A stretch of 64,000 bases of DNA from Acidimicrobiales bacterium. GTDB lineage: Bacteria; Actinomycetota; Acidimicrobiia; Acidimicrobiales; Poriferisodalaceae. Each line of letters opens with the position of its first letter. Position 1 is the first letter of the stretch. A program made the translations under genes and the position numbers. Location of the stretch: contig JAAZYR010000005.1 in the NCBI GenBank assembly GCA_014239555.1, positions 1 through 64,000 on the forward strand, given 5' to 3'. Of the stretch, positions 52,315 through 61,843 are shown piece after piece. The notes under the pieces are model-generated. The model saw nothing but the letters and a program-made list of their open reading frames with translations. It searched no databases and was not told the origin of the DNA.

Positions 52315-53430
52315 TTAAGAACGCTGCGCGACCCATTCAGCAATCAGATCCGCTGCCTCGCCTCGGGCATCCTCACGTTCACGAAGATAGTGATCGCCTT
52401 CGATCGTGTGAAGTGTCAAGTCTTCGGAACCAAGAGCTTCAACAATGGCGCGAGTGTCACTCGGGAATACGCCTGTGTCCGCGTCAGCATCGATGACAAG
52501 CGCCGGAAGGCTGATTCGGGCGAGATGTGGAGCTGCGTTGCATTGCGAATCGCTAAGGCTCCACATCGAAAGCCAGGTACGCAAAGAACTCACGGTTCCT
52601 ACGCCGTAAATTCCGTAATTTGCTCGCCGAGGGTCGCCTAGGTAACAACTCGGAACTTGTCTTTGGCTTGGGTCTATCGATCCGTCAATCATTCGTAAAT
52701 CAGCCCAAAGGCGCGGGGTGGTAAAAAGTCGGTCGTAGTGCCCGGCAGCAACGACGCGATCGATTTCATTACGCGCCCAGTCGGTGATGCGATGATTACG
52801 ACGTATTTGCGCATCTCGATATTTTTCAATGAACTTCTGGGTGAATGGAACTTCCCGGTCATCTGCAAACGGGTTCAGATCGGGGATGACACTGAGAGGG
52901 TCAGATTCTTCTTTGACTGAGGCGTCCATCCAATTAGTCAAAACTTCCGGTCGTCCTGGGTGGGCTGCGACCGAAATGTACAGATCCGCGCTAGGAATCT
53001 CGAGAGCTGAGGGAACAATCGATGTTCGACCATATTCCGCAGTCAGATTGGGTTCAATCGCCTGAGATTGGTAGGCAGCCATTAGCGATCCGCCACCCGA
53101 GTTGCCAAGTAAAACAACCGTGTCTACACCGGCTTTTTGTCTAAGCCAATTGACCCCTACTGCAATTTCGGCGATGGCGTGGTCAAGTAAAAAGTAGGGT
53201 TCAGCGCCTCTGAACCGCGTATTCCAACCTAAGAATCCGATGCCGCGAGTGGCACAAAGGTCCGCAAGATAATGTTCGCTGAAGTCAATGTTGTAGTGGG
53301 TAGCAATGATTGCGACGGTCGGTCGAGTGCCTCGAGGTCGATAGTAAACACCCTGGCAGGGGTGGCCACCAGCGCCAGCGCGTCCAACAATCGGAGAAGC
53401 CAATCCAACGAACTCGCGTTCCACTGACAC
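52315..53430 (-). CDS. Alpha/beta-hydrolase family protein
   Basis: A 371-residue hydrolase from GTG 53430, which lies 2 bp past the stop of the VOC fragment; a longer frame to 53628 is a frame-shadow of that fragment. VAIIATHYNIDFSEHYLADL starts the fold, the nucleophile Ser is in VVLLGNSGGGSLMAAY, the acid in IDADADTGVFPSD, and the His in IEGDHYLRE. A lid of about 150 residues interrupts the core. No signal peptide. It is co-transcribed with the VOC fragment and the MFS gene, so it may act on an imported ester or amide. Confidence 0.82.
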   Translation of the reverse strand: MSVEREFVGLASPIVGRAGAGGHPCQGVYYRPRGTRPTVAIIATHYNIDFSEHYLADLCATRGIGFLGWNTRFRGAEPYFLLDHAIAEIAVGVNWLRQKAGVDTVVLLGNSGGGSLMAAYQSQAIEPNLTAEYGRTSIVPSALEIPSADLYISVAAHPGRPEVLTNWMDASVKEESDPLSVIPDLNPFADDREVPFTQKFIEKYRDAQIRRNHRITDWARNEIDRVVAAGHYDRLFTTPRLWADLRMIDGSIDPSQRQVPSCYLGDPRRANYGIYGVGTVSSLRTWLSMWSLSDSQCNAAPHLARISLPALVIDADADTGVFPSDTRAIVEALGSEDLTLHTIEGDHYLREREDARGEAADLIAEWVAQRS

Positions 53431-53432
53431 GT

Positions 53433-53624
53433 TCAGGCGCTTTCCCTGATCGGGGCAGCAAGGACCCGGGCGACTTCCTGTTGGTCTCGAGGCATCCCCG
53501 GAATGTCGCGGCAAAGCTCCAAATTTGCTCGTGGGAACTTGAAAAGGTCTTGATAGACGTGGCGGGTAGCTTCGAGGTCTTTTGTCGAGTAGGCGATGTG
53601 GTGGAAAGCCAAAGGGTCCTTCAA
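53433..53624 (-). pseudogene. VOC/glyoxalase-fold fragment
   Basis: A 63-codon frame (TTG start exactly abutting the MFS stop) begins LAFHHIAYSTKDLEATRHVY, a clear start of a vicinal-oxygen-chelate module with its first metal His. After about 35 residues the resemblance fades and the frame stops 2 bp before the hydrolase GTG. A normal VOC enzyme needs two such modules (about 120-140 residues), so this is best read as a truncated remnant. A functional half-module or coupling leader cannot be excluded. Confidence 0.6.
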
Positions 53625-54923
53625 TCAATCCGTTGTTATTTCAGTCTCGCTGACGCGGGAAGCCTGTACGACCGCGATAGCGACAACCACAGCTAACCCA
53701 ATAGAAACGAGCGTCGCCCAGTGCGCAAGATCGTGGAAGCTCCGCTGTTCAACGGCAAGGCCGGATGAGATTCCTGCAAGCGCCCCCATAGCGGTCATCA
53801 TGACATCGGCAGTCGCTTGACTTGCGACGCGATCTTGCGGAGCGAAAGCCGATGTAAGTAATGCGGCGCCGGCTACTACCGAACAACACCAACCCACGCC
53901 AATTAGTAAGAGACCAACGATGTGTCCGGTCGCGTGTTCGGCATCGGTATGTGAGGCTATTTCGGCTCCGATCGCAGAGATGATCGCGCCGGCCCCAACG
54001 ACTAACGGACCTCCGATGCGATCCGTAATCCTCCCGATCAACGGCGACAGGGCGTACATGCCGACTATGTGAAGAGAAATCGTTAGGCCGATCACTGTGG
54101 TCGCTTGGCCCCCGTCGCGCATATGAAGAGGAGCCACTGTCATGGTTCCGACCATTACTCCCTGCGACAGCATCATCCCTATGACGGCTAGACGGGCCAT
54201 CGGATGGGCGATGACTGCTTTGAAAGCGGCAAACGAAGGAGCCTGCACCCGCCCTTGTTCGTTCCCCACCGCTACCTGCAGAGGGTCCGGTCGAAGTCGC
54301 ATATGGATAGTGGCAGAAGCAACTAGGAACAAAATTGCGGCTAGCACGTACGAGGGAGCGAATCGGGCAGCGCCGTTATCGCCCCCAATGATTGAACTCA
54401 ATCCGAGCCCAAGAGTTGGGCCTAAGACCGTACCCAACGTTGTGGCCCACATGACCAAACTGATGCTTCTAGCCCTATTGGCGTCAGTCGCTAGGTCTGC
54501 TCCTGCGTAGCGCGCAGCCAGGTTGCCTGCTTGGCCGCACCCGATCAGCAACATGCCCAGGATTAGCAACGGGTAGACCGAAAAAACGGCCGCAGTTAAA
54601 CCGAGTAAGGCGCCGGCCGAGCCAATCGCGTACGCGACGCTAAGGCCTACGCGTCTTCCCCGTCGAGCCATTAGTAACCCGAGCGGAAGACCTGCGAGAG
54701 AACCTCCGGTGCTTAGACACACCGCCGCCAATGCGCCTTTGGTTTCGCTGCCCGTGATTTCAAGTCCCAAAAGGGCACACGCAGAAAAGCCAGCCGCCAT
54801 CGCTAATCCGGCAGGCACAACTCCGCTCTGTAGAACGCGTATCGTTTGGCGTTGCACTCCGGCAACATCATCGAGGGTCTCGGTCAACTGCCGCTCGATT
54901 CTTGAGCAATGGCTTTCGCCCAT
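53625..54923 (-). CDS. MFS transporter
   Basis: A 432-residue 12-helix major facilitator; GLLMARRGRRVGLSVAY is the loop 2-3 motif and RITDRIGGPLVVGAG its partner in the second half. The N-terminal ~30 residues precede helix 1, and the 5' end overlaps the acyl-CoA synthetase by 40 bp, so a later start is possible. It resembles multidrug or small-molecule carriers. It stands between an acyl-CoA synthetase and a hydrolase on the same strand. Confidence 0.85.
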   Translation of the reverse strand: MGESHCSRIERQLTETLDDVAGVQRQTIRVLQSGVVPAGLAMAAGFSACALLGLEITGSETKGALAAVCLSTGGSLAGLPLGLLMARRGRRVGLSVAYAIGSAGALLGLTAAVFSVYPLLILGMLLIGCGQAGNLAARYAGADLATDANRARSISLVMWATTLGTVLGPTLGLGLSSIIGGDNGAARFAPSYVLAAILFLVASATIHMRLRPDPLQVAVGNEQGRVQAPSFAAFKAVIAHPMARLAVIGMMLSQGVMVGTMTVAPLHMRDGGQATTVIGLTISLHIVGMYALSPLIGRITDRIGGPLVVGAGAIISAIGAEIASHTDAEHATGHIVGLLLIGVGWCCSVVAGAALLTSAFAPQDRVASQATADVMMTAMGALAGISSGLAVEQRSFHDLAHWATLVSIGLAVVVAIAVVQASRVSETEITTD

Positions 54924-56527
54924 CGGTAGTCCGGTTTACCGGCTGGGCTCCGTTGGATATTTTCGACCTGTAGAACGGCTTTCGGTCTTTTGTATTGAGC
55001 AATCTTTGTGCCGCAGTGTTCGATGATTTCTGATTCTCTGAGCCGAGCCCCGTCTACCAGTTGAACGATAGCCACGACCTCACTCCCCCAGCGTTCACTC
55101 GGACGCCCACACACGACCACGTCATAAACGTCGGAATGCATTTTCACCGCATTCTCGACCTCTTCCGCGAAAATTTTCTCGCCCCCGGAGTTAATAGTCG
55201 CTGAATCCCGACCTAAAACTTCGATTCGTCCACCTGCAAGACGTCGAGCACGGTCCCCAGGGATCGAATGGCGAGCGTCATCAATCACCGGAAAAGTAGT
55301 TCGAGTTTTTTCGGCGTCGTTGAGATAACCAAGTGGCACGCGGCCCGACATAGCGAACCAGCCAACCTCGTCGGATCCGGCTTCGAGTACGGCGTCCATT
55401 GCAGCGTTGACAACAGTGCTTCCCGGAGCGGGTTCAAAATCACCAGTGCTAGCGCGTTCATCCTTACTACTCACGTTGCTTCCCTGAACTCCTGTTTCGC
55501 TCGATCCGATGGAATCGCGGATTGTCACGCCATCGAATTGCTCTTTGAGTTCATTCTTAAGCGCTGCATTCAAAACGGCACCGCCACTAATTATTGACCG
55601 TAGCGACGAAGGCGACGGCGCACCGGATTTCACAGCGTCAAGTAGCGGTCGAGCGAACGCGTCGCCGACTATCTGGAGAAATTCGACGCCTTCGCGTTCG
55701 CAAACCTCGAGAACTGTTAACGCGTCGTACCTGTCGGTGACATCAGGTAACACGACTGTGTGGCCCATTGAAAGGGCCTGCAGTGCGATCCATTGGGCGG
55801 CGCCATGCATAAATGGGGCGCTGGTCATCCAGCGTAAAGTGCCTCTTCCGGCGGCAGCGGAAACTTCTTCGTAGGAGTCGTATTCGCGTCTCTCGTGCCG
55901 GTTCAATCCGCCTAAGGCACCGACGAAAAAGTCCGCGTTGCGCCAAAGTACGCCTTTAGGCTGCCCTGTGGTGCCGCCCGTGTACAGCAGGTACAAATCG
56001 TCTGGCGAACATTCTTCAAGGGATCGAGGTTCGTGCACCCCGACGAACTCCTCGTAGGCAACTGCTCCTGGCAGCATTTCGTTGCCCGATGCATCTGCCA
56101 CCTGGATGATGAGTTCTAGATCTGGCAAATCCGTGAGCACCTGGGCAAGTGAAGGCGCGTACATGGAGTTAACCACTACTGCTTTGGCCGCTGCATCGCG
56201 AAGCAGGTAATGCAGCTCTTCAGCGACGTAGCGATGATTGACATTGAAAGTCGCTGCCCGAGCTGCCCACCCACCTAACATCGACTCGAGATATTCGGGA
56301 CCGTTATTCAGGTAAAGAGCAACGTGATCTTGGCCGCTTTGATGGCCTTTTAAAGATGAGCGTTCCGTGTGACATCCCAGTCCAGCCTTAGCAAACGCGT
56401 TTCCCAGTCGTTGATAGCGATCAACGAATTTGGGGAAGGATATCTCTTTGCCCTGATGAGTCAGAGCTACCCGCTCCGGGTGAGTCTTCGCGACTGCAGC
56501 TATGACCCGCGCCAGGTTGAATTCCAC
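54884..56527 (-). CDS. Acyl-CoA synthetase (AMP-forming)
   Basis: An ANL-superfamily ligase of about 547 residues. I choose GTG 56527 because the protein then starts VEFNLARVIAAVAKTHPERV, as relatives do; TTG 56569 is in frame. The P-loop is YTGGTTGQPKG, followed by the adenylate-binding region DSIGSSETGVQGSN, the hinge VLGRDSATINSGGEKIFAEE and the catalytic Lys in RSPAGKPDYRW. It activates a carboxylic acid through the adenylate to the CoA thioester. The 3' end overlaps the MFS gene, suggesting import plus activation of one substrate. Confidence 0.92.
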   Translation of the reverse strand: MEFNLARVIAAVAKTHPERVALTHQGKEISFPKFVDRYQRLGNAFAKAGLGCHTERSSLKGHQSGQDHVALYLNNGPEYLESMLGGWAARAATFNVNHRYVAEELHYLLRDAAAKAVVVNSMYAPSLAQVLTDLPDLELIIQVADASGNEMLPGAVAYEEFVGVHEPRSLEECSPDDLYLLYTGGTTGQPKGVLWRNADFFVGALGGLNRHERREYDSYEEVSAAAGRGTLRWMTSAPFMHGAAQWIALQALSMGHTVVLPDVTDRYDALTVLEVCEREGVEFLQIVGDAFARPLLDAVKSGAPSPSSLRSIISGGAVLNAALKNELKEQFDGVTIRDSIGSSETGVQGSNVSSKDERASTGDFEPAPGSTVVNAAMDAVLEAGSDEVGWFAMSGRVPLGYLNDAEKTRTTFPVIDDARHSIPGDRARRLAGGRIEVLGRDSATINSGGEKIFAEEVENAVKMHSDVYDVVVCGRPSERWGSEVVAIVQLVDGARLRESEIIEHCGTKIAQYKRPKAVLQVENIQRSPAGKPDYRWAKAIAQESSGS

Positions 56528-56625
56528 TGACGAGACAGTAACGAACTTGACCGTCGCCTGTTCCTGCAAAGTCAGTAAATCTGGATGAAGTAGGCAGGTT
56601 TAATATCTTCCGCCAAACTGAGCGG

Positions 56626-57210
56626 GTGGACAAGCGACTCATTCTCGCATCGGGATCACCTCGCCGAAGAGCGTTGTTGGCGCAACTCGGCGTTAATTTC
56701 GATGTTTACGTTCCTTCAGTGGACGAATCGCAAAAACCAAATGAGGACCCAACGGACTACGTGACCAGGATTTCGTCAGCCAAAGCTCAGGCGGTCACCG
56801 GTGACGTCGTCCTAGGTGCAGATACTTGTGTCTCCTTGAACGGCACCATCTATGGCAAGCCCTCGGACCTTGGTCACGCCGAAGTCATACTTAAAGAATT
56901 GTCCGGGAAGACTCATCAAGTGATCACTGGGGTTGCGGTGCAATTTGACGGCCATTTGTTGAACCGAGTCGTCCAAACGGACGTCGAATTCATCGATGTA
57001 TGCCAAAGGGCTCTCGACTGGTATCTCGATCTGGGGGAGTCCCTGGACAAAGCGGGTGCGTACGGCTTACAGGGAGCAGCTGGAGCATTTATCAGCGCTA
57101 TTCGCGGAAGTCATTCGAATGTGATCGGGCTCCCGCTTGTCGAGACTGCCGATCTGCTTCGCGACGCCGGCTTCGATTTGATGTACACAGCGAGGTCGGA
57201 TCATCAATGA
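56626..57210 (+). CDS. maf: Maf-family nucleotide pyrophosphatase
   Basis: A 194-residue Maf protein with GTG start: LASGSPRRRALLAQLGVNFD, VDESQKPNE, AKAQAV, the catalytic Asp in VLGADTCVSLNG, and KAGAYGLQGAAGAFI. These proteins hydrolyse non-canonical or excess dTTP/UTP/CTP to monophosphates. The Asp and the pattern GAAGAF are conserved. It overlaps dus by ATGA, so they share translation. Confidence 0.92.
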   Translation: MDKRLILASGSPRRRALLAQLGVNFDVYVPSVDESQKPNEDPTDYVTRISSAKAQAVTGDVVLGADTCVSLNGTIYGKPSDLGHAEVILKELSGKTHQVITGVAVQFDGHLLNRVVQTDVEFIDVCQRALDWYLDLGESLDKAGAYGLQGAAGAFISAIRGSHSNVIGLPLVETADLLRDAGFDLMYTARSDHQ

Positions 57211-58391
57211 CGGCCTACCGCAGCGCCCTGAACGAACAGCTACATTGCGCCGGTCCTGGTGAAGTTCCGCCCGTCGAGCTAGGCCCTATCCGTCTCCAAA
57301 CTCCAATAGTGCTGGCACCGATGGCCGGAGTTACTGATTGGCCTTTCCGCTCCTTGTGTCTCGGGTGGGGAGCCGCCCTGTACGTGAACCAAATGATCAC
57401 AGCGCGAGCGTTGGTTGAGGAGCATGCCCCGACTTGGAAGTTGGCCGAATTTGGGCCAGGTGAACCAATTCGATCGATTCAACTGTATGGAACGGACCCA
57501 CAATATGTGGCCCTAGCGGTTCGCATGCTCAAGGATCGGCTTGGCATTGACCACCTGGACATGAACTTTGGGTGCCCGGCCCCGAAGGTAACCCGTAATG
57601 GTGGTGGCGCGGCAATTCCGGTGAAGCGTCGATTGCTGGCAAGCATCGTGGAATCAGCAGTAAAGGCTGCCGGAGAAGTCCCTGTGACGATCAAGTTTCG
57701 TAAGGGAATCGATGACGATCATTTAACATTTCTTGATAGCGGCAGAATCGCTCAGGAAACGGGATGTGTCGGCGTTACTTTGCACGCTCGGACAGCGAAG
57801 GACCTCTATTCAGGGCACGCTGATTGGGACGCAATTACCCAACTTGTGGAGCACATAGACATCCCAGTATTTGGTAACGGCGATATTTGGGAACCGTGGG
57901 ATGCCTTACGAATGATCCGACACACTGGAGCGGCAGGGGTGGAAATCGGACGGGGTTGCTTAGGTCGACCGTGGCTTTTCTCGGACCTGGTTGCTGTGTT
58001 GAGTGGAAGTGAGCCTGATCTGACAAGGCCAACACTTGGGCTCGTAGTTGATGTGATGCTTGATCATGTTCGCCGCTTACTTGAGTTTTACGACCAGAGC
58101 GAAGGTGACGTGATTCGTCGCTTTCGAAAGCACGCTGGTTGGTACGTGGCAGGATGGCCAGTCGGCAAAGAGCTCCGCCGCCGCTTGCACGCAGTAAGCA
58201 GTTTTGGCGAACTTGCGACTGTGACGGCGGAGTTCGATAAGGACATCGTCTTGCCACCCGAAGGGGTCCGTGTGAAGCGAAGCCACACGGGCGGACCAAG
58301 GAAAGTGGCGCTTCCTGACGGTTGGTTGAGCGACCCTCATGAGGAAATAACTCTTAATGCTTCTGCGGAGGTCAACGTAAGTGGAGGCTGA
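57207..58391 (+). CDS. dus: tRNA-dihydrouridine synthase
   Basis: A 394-residue Dus flavoprotein from ATG 57207, which overlaps the maf stop; a longer frame from 57000 is spurious. TPIVLAPMAGVTDWPFRSLC starts the TIM barrel, the active Cys is in DMNFGCPAPKVTRNGGGAAI, and HARTAKDLYSGHADWDAI and GNGDIWEPWDALRM bind FMN. It reduces uridines in the tRNA D-loop with NADPH. The C-terminal helical domain is longer than in E. coli DusB, ending with a tail of unknown role. Confidence 0.93.
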   Translation: MTAYRSALNEQLHCAGPGEVPPVELGPIRLQTPIVLAPMAGVTDWPFRSLCLGWGAALYVNQMITARALVEEHAPTWKLAEFGPGEPIRSIQLYGTDPQYVALAVRMLKDRLGIDHLDMNFGCPAPKVTRNGGGAAIPVKRRLLASIVESAVKAAGEVPVTIKFRKGIDDDHLTFLDSGRIAQETGCVGVTLHARTAKDLYSGHADWDAITQLVEHIDIPVFGNGDIWEPWDALRMIRHTGAAGVEIGRGCLGRPWLFSDLVAVLSGSEPDLTRPTLGLVVDVMLDHVRRLLEFYDQSEGDVIRRFRKHAGWYVAGWPVGKELRRRLHAVSSFGELATVTAEFDKDIVLPPEGVRVKRSHTGGPRKVALPDGWLSDPHEEITLNASAEVNVSGG

Positions 58392-58953
58392 CCTCGGTCC
58401 TGTCGTTGACAAATCAACCTGGCGCAAAAGGTTGCGCCAGCTGCGAACGTCTCCTGAGCAGAAAGTTGAACGACAAATAGTTGCAGAGTTAACGGCGTTC
58501 CTTGGTCAACGAGCCGGATTATTTTTGTTTTACAGGGCTATGCGAACAGAAATCTCGCTTGACGCATTGGCTGACCAGTTGGGGTGGGAAAGGTTTGTTA
58601 CTACCAGAACCCCTCAATCTGGTGTGCTTACAGTTCACTCGGCGGCCGGCTCCATGGAACAGCATCCCTACGGTTACGCCCAACCCGTGGCGGATGCCAC
58701 AGAAATTTCGATTGAACGTATTTCAGTCGCCCTTGTTCCAGGGTTGGCCTTCGATTCGAAGGGCAATCGACTGGGTCAAGGCGTTGGCTACTATGACGAA
58801 CTGTTAACGCGGGTTCCAGATGACTGCTTCCGCATCGGCGTCACCGCCGATGAATTTATCTTTCCCGAGCTTCCCGCAGAGCCACACGACGTTTCGATGA
58901 CGCACTTAGCGTCAGAAAGCGGCGTAACCACCGTGGGGGAGCTACCCACTTAA
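58381..58953 (+). CDS. 5-formyltetrahydrofolate cyclo-ligase family protein
   Basis: A 190-residue protein with GTG start, overlapping dus by 11 bp. KSTWRKRLRQLRTSPEQKVE at the start, FYRAMRTEISLDAL in the middle and the substrate/ATP site LVPGLAFDSKGNRLGQGVGY with YYD fit the family that converts 5-formyl-THF to 5,10-methenyl-THF using ATP. It is convergent with the PaaI gene, one base apart. Confidence 0.9.
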   Translation: MEADLGPVVDKSTWRKRLRQLRTSPEQKVERQIVAELTAFLGQRAGLFLFYRAMRTEISLDALADQLGWERFVTTRTPQSGVLTVHSAAGSMEQHPYGYAQPVADATEISIERISVALVPGLAFDSKGNRLGQGVGYYDELLTRVPDDCFRIGVTADEFIFPELPAEPHDVSMTHLASESGVTTVGELPT

Positions 58954-58954
58954 T

Positions 58955-59461
58955 TTAGATCGGCTCGGTCCGCATCTGGCGCCATCGCGAAGTGGCGGTT
59001 GTGAGTTCTCTCATATCGCTCGACAGCAGTACGGATTCTACGTAGATGTCGCGATCTTTTACGGCCACCACCCATGCCCGTCCAATCACCTCATTAGCTA
59101 TGAACGCCGGCCTTAAGTACGTCAAGTGCATCTCAGCTGTCGCGCACGCTAGGTCTGGTGCTTCTGACGGAAGCGACCCGTGGGCAGCGACGCCCATAAC
59201 TTCGTCCAAGATTGCGGCTTGGATTCCGCCGTGGATGACGGTGTCAAAGCCACAGTGATGTTCGGCGGTTTGGTGTCTCGTTTCGACCGTGCCATCGCCG
59301 TACCTGAAAAACTCGAGGCGCAAGCCTTCATCATTAGATATCGAGCAGCCAAAACAGCGGTCTACACCAGACCGCTCAAGCGGATAAGGCTCAGCCGTGC
59401 TTTGCCTGTACGGATCGGTGGAGCTTTTTGTCACGTCTGGGATGGTACGCATTCTGGCCAA
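58955..59461 (-). CDS. PaaI-family hot-dog thioesterase
   Basis: A 168-residue single hot-dog: CFGCSISNDEGLRLEF at the N-terminus is a Cys pair typical of a PaaI subgroup, then HHCGFDTVIHGGIQAAILDE with catalytic Asp/Glu region and AEMHLTYLRPAFIANEV. It likely hydrolyses aryl- or acyl-CoA. It lies 12 bp after the double CoA-transferase gene on the same strand and is probably its operon partner, clearing or recycling the same thioester pool. Confidence 0.88.
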   Translation of the reverse strand: MARMRTIPDVTKSSTDPYRQSTAEPYPLERSGVDRCFGCSISNDEGLRLEFFRYGDGTVETRHQTAEHHCGFDTVIHGGIQAAILDEVMGVAAHGSLPSEAPDLACATAEMHLTYLRPAFIANEVIGRAWVVAVKDRDIYVESVLLSSDMRELTTATSRWRQMRTEPI

Positions 59462-59473
59462 TACGTGCGGGCC

Positions 59474-61813
59474 TCATTCGAGAACCTCTGCGACTGCTAG
59501 CTCGGCGATTTGGTCACCGTCATAACCAAGGATGTCTTCTAGAACTTCCATCGAATGTTGGCCATATGTTGGCCCCGCCCACTCGAAACCGCCGACTGAT
59601 CGTGACAGTTGATACGGAATGCCATCAATCATCACTTGGCCCGCTTCCGGGTGTGGTGCCCAAGGAAAGTGGCCTCGATGAACCAACTGCGGATCGTTCA
59701 TACAGTCAGAGGTGTCCTGCACCATGTGTGCCGCAATTCCATGCCGTTGCAGACGTATTTGTAAACCTCCCGCACTCTGATTCTTCGTCCATTCGCCAAT
59801 GTCATTGTCGAGCGCTACCGATTGTTCATGCCGTTCGCTGACAGTGAGTTCGGCAAGGTCTTCGCGGCGCATTTCTCGGCACAAGGATCGCCATTGGTCG
59901 TCATTTTCACATGCGATGGCACACCAGTTATCTACTCCCGCGGCCGGGTACACACCGTGCGGAGCCATGTCCGGGTCACTGTTCCCGCGACGACTTGGGA
60001 CTTGGCCAGTCCTTTGGTAGTCCACTATCCCGGGGGTTAGATAGTGCGTCGCTGCCTCGGCCTGGGAAAAGTCCAAATACTGGCCTTCTCCGGTGCGCCG
60101 TCGGTGATCAAGTGCCGCTAGAAGGGCTGCCGCAGTGAACCGGGGCGACGTGTAGTCGGTATAAGCCATGTACGGTCCGGCAGCACCGCGGTCTGGCCAT
60201 CCCGTGATGTCATAAAACCCTGCAACCGCAGCGGCGAGATTACCGAATCCGGCAAAGTCTCGCATGGGACCCGTTTGTCCAAAAACGCAGCTCGACAAAA
60301 GAATGATGCCCGGGTTGATCCTGCGGAGTACCTCGTACCCCATTCCCATGGCATCCAGAGTTCCAGGGGTGAACGATTCGACTGCGATATCGGCCCATGC
60401 AGCCAAGTCAAGAACAACTTGCTTGGCTTCGGGCTTGGAAAGGTTAATTGCCAAGCTCATTTTGTTGGCGTTTACCGAGTGCCAAGTAATCGCGTTTTCT
60501 TGCTCAGGAATATCATCTCGGTGACCCAAGGCTCCTCTGAGTAGACATGGGCGAGTCACCGATTCAAGTCGAACAACTTCTGCTCCCCAAAACGCCAGCA
60601 GTTTCGTCGTCAGCGGTCCCGCAGCTACCCACGAGAAATCCAGAACTTTAAGGCCTTCAAGGGGTCGACTTGCTTGAAGTTTTTTAGCGGGTGGAGGAAG
60701 TTCGGGACGCGATATTCGCGAGACCCGAACCTCTTCGTCGTGTTGACCTAGATCCGGTGCGGGACCCAGTCGACGCAGTGGGGATTCGCTGGCGTGAATA
60801 AAAGGTCCTGGGTAGCGGATCCCGGAGATGTCGTCCCAAAATTCGCGTGCTGCGAACTGTTCACTTTCAACTACATCCGCTAGGTCCGTTATTGGAGTAA
60901 CCAAAAGAGTGCGATCAAGGCTCTCTTTCATGAACTCGGCCTTTGTTTTGGTCCTTGCAAACTCAGCAATGAGGTCCATTACCCGAGACAGCTCTTCGAG
61001 GGTTTCATCACCGTTTTGAATGTGCAGGGCGAAATCCACCCAGTCTTTGTCGCGGGTCGCTTCGTCGCAGCCGCCCTCCTCGCACATCCAGTCCATAAAC
61101 CGTCTGAACATAGGGCCGATCATCGCTCCGAACGCAACGGTGATCAGGACCTCGCCGTCGGAACATGGGTAGGTCCACCGAAGATGCACTGGGCCCTGAT
61201 GCACACCGCCTGCCATCCGTTCCTGAGGAGGTAGGCCAGCCGGCCCGTGCAAGATCGCTGGGAGCGCAGTTTCGGCCATCGCTTGTTGAGTAGAGACATC
61301 GACGTGTTGCCCGTGACCGGAACGGGATCGCTCATCGTTGGCTACTAAAGCGCCAACTAACGCCTGACATGCAGAGTGGGACCAAGCTTGTGGTATCGAG
61401 ATGCGCACAGGAGCGCGATCTGCGTCTCCGTTACAGATCATTTGACCGCTAGCGGCTACCAAGGTTAGGTCGGTTGCCAGCCAGTCGGCCTTAGGTCCGT
61501 CAGTTCCAAAGGGGGTCATCGACACCGTTATTAATTGCGGACTCCTGCGCCGGAGTTCGGGGAGATCTACCGGCAGCGCGTGAGCTCCGCAATCGATAAC
61601 GAAGTCAGCGTCCGCCGCGAGAGCCTCAATATCAGCAAGGTCGCTCACGACGACTGAGCGTTTTCCACGGTTGTACGCCTCGAACCAATCGTCGCGCGGC
61701 CACCCTCCATCTGGTTCAGCCAAGACCACATCGCAGCCCAATTGAGCAAGTAGGAACCCTGTCAGCCAACCCCGGTGGTCGGTTAAATCAATCACGCGAT
61801 AGTTGTCGAGCAC
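59474..61813 (-). CDS. Fused double class III CoA-transferase
   Basis: A 779-residue protein made of two CaiB/BaiF units. The first (residues about 1-360) starts NYRVIDLTDHRGWLTGFLLA with AYNRGKRSVVVSDL; the second (about 385-779) starts LEGLKVLDFSWVAAGPLTTK with FWGAEVVRLESVTRPCL and AYTDYTSPRFTAAALLAALD. Family III enzymes are normally interlocked homodimers of ~400-residue chains, so a fusion would give a covalent pseudo-dimer. The first unit looks more degenerate and may be non-catalytic. The substrate is unknown. Confidence 0.88.
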   Translation of the reverse strand: MLDNYRVIDLTDHRGWLTGFLLAQLGCDVVLAEPDGGWPRDDWFEAYNRGKRSVVVSDLADIEALAADADFVIDCGAHALPVDLPELRRRSPQLITVSMTPFGTDGPKADWLATDLTLVAASGQMICNGDADRAPVRISIPQAWSHSACQALVGALVANDERSRSGHGQHVDVSTQQAMAETALPAILHGPAGLPPQERMAGGVHQGPVHLRWTYPCSDGEVLITVAFGAMIGPMFRRFMDWMCEEGGCDEATRDKDWVDFALHIQNGDETLEELSRVMDLIAEFARTKTKAEFMKESLDRTLLVTPITDLADVVESEQFAAREFWDDISGIRYPGPFIHASESPLRRLGPAPDLGQHDEEVRVSRISRPELPPPAKKLQASRPLEGLKVLDFSWVAAGPLTTKLLAFWGAEVVRLESVTRPCLLRGALGHRDDIPEQENAITWHSVNANKMSLAINLSKPEAKQVVLDLAAWADIAVESFTPGTLDAMGMGYEVLRRINPGIILLSSCVFGQTGPMRDFAGFGNLAAAVAGFYDITGWPDRGAAGPYMAYTDYTSPRFTAAALLAALDHRRRTGEGQYLDFSQAEAATHYLTPGIVDYQRTGQVPSRRGNSDPDMAPHGVYPAAGVDNWCAIACENDDQWRSLCREMRREDLAELTVSERHEQSVALDNDIGEWTKNQSAGGLQIRLQRHGIAAHMVQDTSDCMNDPQLVHRGHFPWAPHPEAGQVMIDGIPYQLSRSVGGFEWAGPTYGQHSMEVLEDILGYDGDQIAELAVAEVLE

Positions 61814-61843
61814 CCTTCCCCCTTACATCACTCGGGGTTGAGC

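Noticed and set aside
53431-53628. N-terminal extension of the hydrolase
   Set aside because: The extension is a frame-shadow of the VOC fragment; GTG 53430 gives the family-like start.
57000-57206. N-terminal extension of the Dus gene
   Set aside because: It overlaps maf in another frame; the ATGA junction at 57207 gives the normal Dus start.
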